Source of the DNA: Amoebophrya sp. A120
Lineage: Eukaryota > Sar > Dinophyceae > Syndiniales > Amoebophryaceae
DNA length: 62,542 bases
Assembly (NCBI GenBank): GCA_905178155.1
Contig: CAJINV010000006.1
Span: 203,212 to 265,753, forward strand
Direction of reading: 5' to 3'
The notes beneath the pieces are model-generated. The model was not told the origin of the DNA. It worked only from the letters and a program-made list of their open reading frames with translations, and made no database searches. The position numbers were made by a program, and so were the translations under genes. Numbering within the stretch: the first letter of the stretch is position 1; every line of letters starts with the position of its first letter. Below, piece after piece: positions 55,584 through 62,542 of the stretch.

Positions 55584-57049
55584 GCCTATCTTGGTTGCAT
55601 TTTCTCGCCCTGGTGCAGTTCTTTCTCCTCGGGGTCTTTCTTCCCTTTGTGATCATGCCATCCAAGAAACGGTAATGAGAGTGCGCAATAGGGTATGGCA
55701 GTGCACAACTCGTCCCCCGATTCCTCATTTGTATGGCATGAACAGCGATGCAGCCGTCGGCAAGAGTGCAGGTTCTGCATGACAGATTCCCCGCCCGGGA
55801 TTAAAAACCCACACTCGACTCGGTAGCCCTCCTCTTCGGTTCCGCGTGTTCGAAAGCGCTCACGCCGTCGAACATTGTCGCCATGCGGGTCCTGTTTGCG
55901 ACGTACCACCCGAACTGCGAAGATCATCCACGGCCACAGTTTCCTTCTCCACTACTGTATTTTCTTTCCCTGCTAAAGTTTCTGTCTGTCACTGTCTTCA
56001 GCTTCGCCACAGCCTGGCGAAGCACATCGCCCAGGTTAAGTAAGTAACTTGTTCCACCGCCGCGGTCACGCTTTTCTGGTACTGCTTCGATGATTGTCCT
56101 CCCCGCAAGAACATCGTTACAGAGGTCACCGATGTCCTCGGCAAAGAGTTGTACTGCTTCTACGTGTACTTTCTTGTACTTCTAAAGCAGGTCCTGCTTC
56201 CCTCAAAAAATCAGCTCCCCACTGTGGTAGTGCAGCTCTTTGTCGTCTCTCTTCCCCGATGCGTAATACAGCCGCCTGGGATGAATCGCGAAATCCCCTT
56301 CCATATGCATTGCAAAAGTACAGTAATTTTTCCAATACTGCAGCATGACAAATTTCCTTCCTAAAAAGCAAAATCAGAATGGGAGATCTAATTTCTCATG
56401 CTGGGGAAATTTGTCATGCTAGTACCAAATTGAAATTACTTTTGCACAGGATATTCCAGCCTCCTGACCTGTCGGAACCTGCGTTGCAATGCGCGGTAGA
56501 ATTTCGAAAACGAGTACTCCTCGTATAAATCGGCAGGCACCACTATCCTGAGAAAAAACGTCCCTACCCCAGAGTTGTCATGCAAATCTGCACGCCAAAA
56601 AAGTTTGTCACGCGGGTCCCCATGAGAAGCGTTTTCTGTTCGTATTTGGCAATTTATGATGCTAGAATCGGCATGATGTGCTGGATCTGTGATGCTTCTG
56701 AACTAGCCAAACAGGACTCCACTACGAAGACAAACTTGTCATGCGAAACAACCGAAGCTGGTGGATCTGTGTAGCAGATTTCGCATCTTGACTCTGGGTT
56801 GGGGACGTTTTTGCTCAGGATAACCACGTGCAGCTTGTTCGTTCGGAAGACCTGTTCGTACTGCAGATGCGAATCTTCAGCATCGCTTTCCATGCGTTCC
56901 TCCCCACGACCCTGTAGTGCTGCTGCTTCCGCCAAGGGGATCCACTCAATCAGCAGCGCGCCATCCACCTTTGCGAAGGCAGTGTACAAGCCGATCCAGG
57001 TATCGCGAGAAAAAACTGTGTAAGCGCAGACGTCTTGGGGTGGCAGCAT
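55584..57049 (-). CDS. g12: fragmentary unknown gene with three introners
   Basis: Unrecognised, and the model is incomplete. The first exon (from 57049 or upstream; the ATG MLPPQDV lies in introner-like sequence) encodes TWIGLYTAFAKVDGALLIEW and LQYEQVFRTNKLHV. Removing introners 56544-56822 and 56304-56453 continues in frame through VPADLYEEYSFSKFY and EGDFAIHPRRLYYA to a stop at 56203. About 20 bases on, another clearly protein-like stretch follows a CTTTAG acceptor (VEAVQLFAEDIGDLCNDVLA, LLNLGDVLRQAVAKLKT). Further down, three frames are open in turn near 55900-56000 and the last coding piece (SLPFLGWHDHKGKK) stops at 55584. Unresolved short introns or frameshifts are needed, so this may be a decaying gene. 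The 121-bp satellite begins 90 bp upstream and may have displaced its 5' end. Confidence 0.5.
55694..55825. mobile_element. Degenerate F5-like introner in g12
   Basis: 132 bp. Left end TATGGCAGTGCACAACTCG, right end ACACTCGACTCGGTA. Flanks do not match, but removal joins EEEG to PYCALS in frame. Confidence 0.5.
56304..56453. mobile_element. Introner F2 in g12
   Basis: 150 bp. Perfect repeat TTCCA at 56299-56303 and 56454-56458. Joins VRRLE to GDFAI. Confidence 0.92.
56544..56822. mobile_element. Introner F3 in g12
   Basis: 279 bp. Arms are TATCCTGAGAAAAAACGTCC and mirror. Perfect repeat ACCAC at 56539-56543 and 56823-56827. Joins KLHVV to PADLY. Confidence 0.93.
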
Positions 57050-57140
57050 GACAGAGAAAAGGAGAACCTCCTGTCATGCGCAGCTAGCACGTAAACGGAA
57101 AACCACATATGACAAGAGGGGTTCGCGGCTGCTCAACAAA

Positions 57141-60100
57141 GCCTCCCTCTTGTTTGGCTACGGGCAGAGGCCCCACTAAGCGAAGCCTTCGCCCGATGGC
57201 ACGGCGCGAAATTTTCTACGGGCACCCGTACAGAAACCGGTAGCCGGCCACTTCCGGCAAAGCTTCCCCCTTGTTTGGCTACGGGCAGAGGCCCTATTAA
57301 GCGAAGCCGTCGCCCGATGGCACGGCGCGAAATTTTCTACGGGCACCCGTACAGAAACTGGCAGCCGATCACTTCCGGCAAAGCGCGCCCCTTGTTTGGC
57401 TACGGGCAGAGGCCTTACTAAGCGAAGCCGTCGCCCGATGGCACGGCGCGAAATTTTCTACGGGCACCCGTACAGAAACTGGCAGCCGGCCACTTCCGGC
57501 AAAGCTTCCCCCTAGTTTGGCTACGGGCAGAGGCCCTACCAAGCGAAGCCGTCGCCCGATGGCACGGCGCGAAATTTTCTACGGGCACCCGTACACAAAC
57601 TGGTAGCCGGCCACTTCCGGCAAAGCTTCCCCCTTGTTTGGCTACGGGCAGAGGCCCTACTAAGCGGAGCCGTCGCCCGATGCATGGCACGGCGCGGAAT
57701 TTTCTACGGGCACCCGTACAGAAACTGGCAGCCGGCCACTTCCGGCAAAGCTTCCCCCTTGTTTGGCTACGGGCAGAGGCCCTACTAAGCGGAGCCGTCG
57801 CCCGATGGCACGGCGCGCAATTTTCTACGGGCACCCGTACAGAAACTGGTAGCCGGCCACTTCCGGCAAAGCTTCCCCCTTGTTTGGCTACGGGCAGAGG
57901 CCCTACTAAGCGAAGCCGTCGCCCGATGGCACGGCGCGAAATTTTCTACGGGCACCCGTACAGAAACTGGTAGCCGGCCACTTCCGGCAAAGCTTCCCCC
58001 TTGTTTGGCTACGGGCAGAGGCCCTACTAAGCGAAGCCGTCGCCCGATGGCACGGCGCGAAATTTTCTACGGGCACCCGTACAGAAACTGGTAGCCGGCC
58101 ACTTCCGGCAAAGCGTCCCCCTTGTTTGGCTACGGGCAGAGGCCCTACTAAGCGAAGCCGTCGCCCGATGGCACGGCGCGAAATTTTCTACGGGCACCCG
58201 TACAGAAACTGGTAGCCGGCCACTTCCGGCAAAGCGTCCCCCTTGTTTGGCTACGGGCAGAGGCCCTACTAAGCGAAGCCGTCGCCCGATGGCACGGCGC
58301 GAAATTTTCTACGGGCACCCGTACAGAAACTGGTAGCCGGCCACTTCCGGCAAAGCGTCCCCCTTGTTTGGCTACGGGCAGAGGCCCTACTAAGCGAAGC
58401 CGTCGCCCGATGGCACGGCGCGAAATTTTCTACGGGCACCCGTACAGAAACTGGTAGCCGGCCACTTCCGGCAAAGCGTCCCCCTTGTTTGGCTACGGGC
58501 AGAGGCCCTACTAAGCGAAGCCGTCGCCCGATGGCACGGCGCGAAATTTTCTACGGGCACCCGTACAGAAACTGGTAGCCGGCCACTTCCGGCAAAGCGT
58601 CCCCCTTGTTTGGCTACGGGCAGAGGCCCTACTAAGCGAAGCCGTCGCCCGATGGCACGGCGCGAAATTTTCTACGGGCACCCGTACAGAAACTGGTAGC
58701 CGGCCACTTCCGGCAAAGCGTCCCCCTTGTTTGGCTACGGGCAGAGGCCCTACTAAGCGAAGCCGTCGCCCGATGGCACGGCGCGAAATTTTCTACGGGC
58801 ACCCGTACAGAAACTGGTAGCCGGCCACTTCCGGCAAAGCGTCCCCCTTGTTTGGCTACGGGCAGAGGCCCTACTAAGCGAAGCCGTCGCCCGATGGCAC
58901 GGCGCGAAATTTTCTACGGGCACCCGTACAGAAACTGGTAGCCGGCCACTTCCGGCAAAGCGTCCCCCTTGTTTGGCTACGGGCAGAGGCCCTACTAAGC
59001 GAAGCCGTCGCCCGATGGCACGGCGCGAAATTTTCTACGGGCACCCGTACAGAAACTGGTAGCCGGCCACTTCCGGCAAAGCGTCCCCCTTGTTTGGCTA
59101 CGGGCAGAGGCCCTACTAAGCGAAGCCGTCGCCCGATGGCACGGCGCGAAATTTTCTACGGGCACCCGTACAGAAACTGGTAGCCGGCCACTTCCGGCAA
59201 AGCGTCCCCCTTGTTTGGCTACGGGCAGAGGCCCTACTAAGCGAAGCCGTCGCCCGATGGCACGGCGCGAAATTTTCTACGGGCACCCGTACAGAAACTG
59301 GTAGCCGGCCACTTCCGGCAAAGCGTCCCCCTTGTTTGGCTACGGGCAGAGGCCCTACTAAGCGAAGCCGTCGCCCGATGGCACGGCGCGAAATTTTCTA
59401 CGGGCACCCGTACAGAAACTGGTAGCCGGCCACTTCCGGCAAAGCGTCCCCCTTGTTTGGCTACGGGCAGAGGCCCTACTAAGCGAAGCCGTCGCCCGAT
59501 GGCACGGCGCGAAATTTTCTACGGGCACCCGTACAGAAACTGGTAGCCGGCCACTTCCGGCAAAGCGTCCCCCTTGTTTGGCTACGGGCAGAGGCCCTAC
59601 TAAGCGAAGCCGTCGCCCGATGGCACGGCGCGAAATTTTCTACGGGCACCCGTACAGAAACTGGTAGCCGGCCACTTCCGGCAAAGCGTCCCCCTTGTTT
59701 GGCTACGGGCAGAGGCCCTACTAAGCGAAGCCGTCGCCCGATGGCACGGCGCGAAATTTTCTACGGGCACCCGTACAGAAACTGGTAGCCGGCCACTTCC
59801 GGCAAAGCGTCCCCCTTGTTTGGCTACGGGCAGAGGCCCTACTAAGCGAAGCCGTCGCCCGATGGCACGGCGCGAAATTTTCTACGGGCACCCGTACAGA
59901 AACTGGTAGCCGGCCACTTCCGGCAAAGCGTCCCCCTTGTTTGGCTACGGGCAGAGGCCCTACTAAGCGAAGCCGTCGCCCGATGGCACGGCGCGAAATT
60001 TTCTACGGGCACCCGTGCAGAAACTGGCAGCCGGCCACTTCCGGCAAAGCGTCCCCCTTGTTTGGCTACGGGCAGCGGCCCGACTAAGCGAAGCCGTCGC

Positions 60101-60580
60101 CCGATGACACGGCGCGAAATTTTCTACGGGCACCCGTACAGAAACTGGCAGCCGGCCACTTCCGGCAAAGCGTCCCCCTTGCTTGTTTGGCTACGGGCAG
60201 AGGCCCTACCAAGCGAAGCCGTCGCCCGATGACACGGCGCGAAATTTTCTACGGGCACCCGCACAGAAACTGGTAGCCGGCCACGTCCGGCAAAGCTTCC
60301 CCCTTGTTTGGCTACGGGCAGAGGCCCTACTAAGCGGAGCCGTCGCCCGATGGCGCGGCGCGAAATTTTCTACGAGCACCCGCGCAGAAACTGGTAGCCG
60401 GCCACTTCCGGCAGAGAAAGCCTCGCCCTGGTTTGGCTACGGGCAGAGGCCCTACTAAGCGAAGCCTTCGCCCGATGGCACGGCGCGAAATTTTCTACGG
60501 GCACCCTTGCAGAAACTGGCAGCCGGCCACTTCCGGCAAAGCTTCCCCCTTGCTTGGCTACGGGCAGAGGCCCTACGAAG
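57141..60580. repeat. Satellite: about 28 copies of a 121-bp unit
   Basis: The landmark GTTTGGCTACGGGCAGAGGC recurs every 121 bp from 57152 to 60552. Central units (about 58080-59990) look identical, while units at both ends carry substitutions and short indels, the pattern of homogenisation by unequal exchange. Each unit has the palindrome TACGGGCACCCGTA inside TTTCTACGGG and CCCGTACAGAAA, plus GCCGGC and CCGGC close together. All frames are closed in most units, so it is non-coding. Confidence 0.95.
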
Positions 60581-60628
60581 CTATAATTGTGTACACACAG
60601 TGCTGTAATTGTGAATCACAGACTTCAA

Positions 60629-61532
60629 TCATTGTATTGCATTCCTTGCACCACAGATTTCCACCGACGCAGCTTTTTCCTTCGCATACAAAGTATCCAT
60701 TTTAGCATGGTACTCCGTGCAGGCGAAGAGCCAATGCATGGAGGCGAGGGCAAAAACCGTGTCGTATCGGTTTGCGTTTTCGCTTGCCCCGTGCAGAAAG
60801 AGAGATTGGTCGTGGAGGAAGCTGATAATTTTGGTTTTCTTCGTGTTCTTCCCTGCAGGAGTTTTTGTCGTGCTGCTGCTGGGAGCAGCTTCTAAACCCA
60901 TCATCTTTTCCAGTTCCGGATACACGTTTCGATGAAATTTTATGGCGTTCTCAACTGGTACATTCTCAACTGTTACATGGATTTGTGATGCAAGAATCGC
61001 AACAGTCAAAGAGGCAAGCTTGCTGCGTTCGCATCACAGACTTGGCACAGATCATTTAGATGCTGTTTAGCCTCTCGGAGATTTGTCATGCGAAGCAGCT
61101 TGATCATCTGGCGGCTTAAGGTAGTCTTGCATGACAAATTTATGGATACAGTTGAGAATGTAACGTGTTGAGAATGCGATAAATTTCGTGTCCTTCTCAA
61201 ACCCGACGGCTTGTTCCGCTTTCCCATAGAGTACCGCATCCAGGAAAAAAAGTGTGTCAGTGTAACTTCCTATGGAGGAACAGCATCACAAATTTGCTCT
61301 GCATGACAGAGAAAACGACCTCTCATGCGTAAAGGTAGTAATATCAGTGAAGAAACTAAAAATACGAGAAGAACCTCTGCTGCATGTACTCCTACTCAGC
61401 ATGACAAGTGGAGCTGTCTTGCATCCTCCGCAACACAAACTTACACTTCTTACACAGCTTTTTTTTTGCATATACCGCTGTCAAGGTGTACAACCCCGCG
61501 TTGGCTCCGACGTCAAAAACTTTCTTTCGAAG
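60629..61532 (-). CDS. g13: FkbM-like SAM-dependent methyltransferase, 5' truncated
   Basis: The first exon seen (61532-61474) encodes RKKVFDVGANAGLYTLTA, a class I methyltransferase motif I of the FkbM type (DxGANxGxYT). After two introners the frame continues with VLYGKAEQAVGFEKD, where the acidic residue after GFE corresponds to the SAM ribose-binding position. Next come FENAIKFHRNVYPELEKM, a Ser/Thr/Lys-rich insert, and NRYDTVFALASMHWLF, which resembles motif IV in position, before a stop at 60629. FkbM-type enzymes transfer a methyl group from SAM to an oxygen of varied substrates; the substrate here is unknown. The N-terminus is missing: the upstream introner at 61533 is interrupted. 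The family assignment rests on motif I and spacing. Confidence 0.65.
60954..61172. mobile_element. Introner F6 in g13
   Basis: 219 bp. Minus-strand donor ATT|CTCAACAC and acceptor CAGT|TGAGAACG join KFIAF to ENAIKF in frame, the fourth locus that fits the F6 rule. Confidence 0.78.
61238..61473. mobile_element. Introner F7-like in g13
   Basis: 236 bp. Arms run ATCCAGGAAAAAAAGTGTG and mirror. Perfect repeat ACCGC at 61233-61237 and 61474-61478. Joins LTA to VLYGK. Confidence 0.88.
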
Positions 61533-61585
61533 TATCCTGTGCAAAAGTATCGCACTCGCACTAATTGCATTTATGCATGCAGTGT
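61533..61585. mobile_element. Left arm of an F2 introner, interrupted
   Basis: Starts TATCCTGTGCAAAAGTATCG directly after the g13 exon (flank CGAAG) but no matching right arm is found downstream. It is broken by the insertion at 61586. Confidence 0.7.
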
Positions 61586-61781
61586 CCTAGGGTGGGTCAT
61601 GGACTAGAGTGCTGCAAAGTATGGTTGTAAAAATTTGCAGATTGCTGTCCTAACGTGTGCAACATGAGAAGCACGCACCTCGCACGGGAGTTCCAAAATG
61701 TTTTACAAGACTGCAAAAGAAAAGACCGAGCATGACGGATTATGCAAGTGTTTCAAACTCTCTCGCAGGGCCCACCCTAGG
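61586..61781. mobile_element. MITE-like insertion with 11-bp inverted ends
   Basis: Ends CCTAGGGTGGG (61586-61596) and CCCACCCTAGG (61771-61781). A nearly identical 12-bp word, GCATTTATGCAT on the left and GCATTTATACAT on the right, flanks it, consistent with a target duplication. No open frame of note. Confidence 0.6.
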
Positions 61782-62542
61782 CATTTATACATAAGTACAC
61801 CCTAGGCCCGCATGCGGATGACGGAAAAACCGAAGCAAAAAGCACAGGCGAAAGAGAACAGGAATTGCTCTCGTGCCTGGCGCTGATAGCTGCGCGAGGA
61901 TCGTGACTGCCACAAAACTGCAGCGCTTTTTGTGTTTTGCAGTGCGCATTTGTGTACGTGATGGCCGTGAAACAGAGTCACTGTTTTGGCAAAGAGCAAG
62001 AGCAAGCGCTATGGGACCGAATGAAAAAAAAAGCAAAGGCAAAAAACTTCTGCTTGGCTATCAGGGTGCGCAACATTGCCACGCATGAGCGAGCAACGAA
62101 CGAGGGGGCCGGCGCGCTTCTCTGCCGATGGACCGGCGCGCGCGAAAAAGAAGCGCGACAACAGAGCTGCGCGGCAAGCTTGCGAAAAAAAGACGCGCGC
62201 TTGCTTTCGGACACAGACGGAACGCCACACAGCACAGGCGAGAAGCCGAATCCAACCATGCACACTGGGGCGCCCGGCGTGGGGAAAAGACCAAAATGCG
62301 CGCCGACGTGCTGGCGCGCAGGCAAAGAAACACACCATTGCGCGGGGCACCAAAGCTGGGGGCCCCCTTAGGGCGCAGGGGAAACAAACAGCGGGCACCC
62401 CCGCAGGCCGAACAGGGTGCGAAGGGAAGCGCCCGCCCCCGGCGCGGGCCCATGCCCTTACACAACCACACACAGCCACCAAGGTAGGCGGCGCCCGCCT
62501 GTGCTGGTGGGTGCTGTTACGGGGGGGGGGGGGGGGGGGGGG
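61782..62542. other. GC-rich scaffold end, no supported gene
   Basis: Overlapping open frames on both strands reflect high GC and CGCG-rich content rather than a gene. The last 22 or so bases are all G, which is more likely a sequencing or assembly artefact than a telomere. Confidence 0.5.

Noticed and set aside
57141-60580. Possible tandem spliced-leader RNA genes: the minus strand of each 121-bp unit contains CCGTAGCCA, matching the start of the dinoflagellate leader
   Set aside because: The match ends after nine bases; the rest of the leader (TTTTGGCTCAAG) and a following donor are absent.
57141-60580. CRISPR-like array
   Set aside because: Units are continuous 121-bp tandem repeats without unique spacers, and nothing else in the window is prokaryotic.
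61873-62487. Overlapping GC-rich ORFs at the scaffold end
   Set aside because: Several frames on both strands are open at once because stops are rare in this composition; none has a recognisable domain.
62521-62542. Telomere at the right end
   Set aside because: A pure G run is not a telomere repeat and is a common sequencing or assembly artefact.

Overview
The window looks like nuclear DNA of a dinoflagellate-lineage parasite of the Amoebophrya (Syndiniales/MALV-II) type. This is inferred from three things: every supportable gene lies on the minus strand, genes sit head to tail, and coding sequence is invaded by dozens of short introns with terminal inverted repeats (introner elements, IEs), which are reported from Amoebophrya genomes. 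I saw no bacterial-type operon, tRNA, rRNA, CRISPR array or transposase gene. The scaffold has one 100-N gap (51561-51660) and ends in a poly-G run.

The IEs are the dominant structure. Most begin TATC or TATG and end GATA or CATA, have 20-30 bp inverted-repeat arms, are 145-325 bp long and are flanked by a 5-bp direct repeat. They lack GT-AG ends. Arm families used below: F1 TATCAAATGCAAAAATGTC (variants start TATGCATTGC); F2 TATGCATTGCAAAAGTATCG; F3 TATCCTGAGTAAAAACGTCC; F4 TATCAAAAGGAAAAATCCCC; F5 TATGAAAGTGCACAACTCCC; F6 TTCTCAAACGTTACATTCTC; F7 TATGGAGAGAAAAAAGTTTG and relatives; F8 GTGTCAGGATCGAAATCGAC; F9 TATCGCCAGGAAATTGATTG. Removing the element plus one direct repeat restores one open frame across almost every junction I translated by hand. 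That allowed whole genes to be reconstructed: g02 has 30 such introns in 13.9 kb and g11 has six.

Layout. 1-3282: g01, partial at the left edge, unknown Cys-containing protein, 9 IEs and one GT-AG intron. 4161-18105: g02, about 1,900 aa, low-complexity with an RS-rich segment and a charged helix, 30 IEs. 18696-19301 and 46291-52182: a second, broken copy of 10672-18695, i.e. a tandem duplication. Its first introner is interrupted by a 27-kb block (19302-46290). The block has an 18-bp perfect inverted repeat near its two ends and carries a different kind of gene: g03-g05 (three related membrane/low-complexity proteins), g06 and g07 (secreted or membrane proteins), g08 (an MPS1/TTK-like kinase fused in one frame to a transmembrane segment and a C-terminal cassette) and g09 (truncated). 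The C-terminal cassette of g08 recurs in g07 and g09. These genes use mostly ordinary GT-AG introns; only g08 contains IEs (two). The block also holds a 308-bp tandem array (42405-43972).

52512-54908: g11, complete, about 289 aa, unknown. 55584-57049: g12, a fragmentary gene. 57141-60580: about 28 copies of a 121-bp satellite. 60629-61532: g13, 5' truncated, an FkbM-like SAM-dependent methyltransferase. 61533-62542: an interrupted introner, a MITE-like insertion and GC-rich sequence without a recognisable gene. All gene models are hand translations from DNA without RNA evidence.
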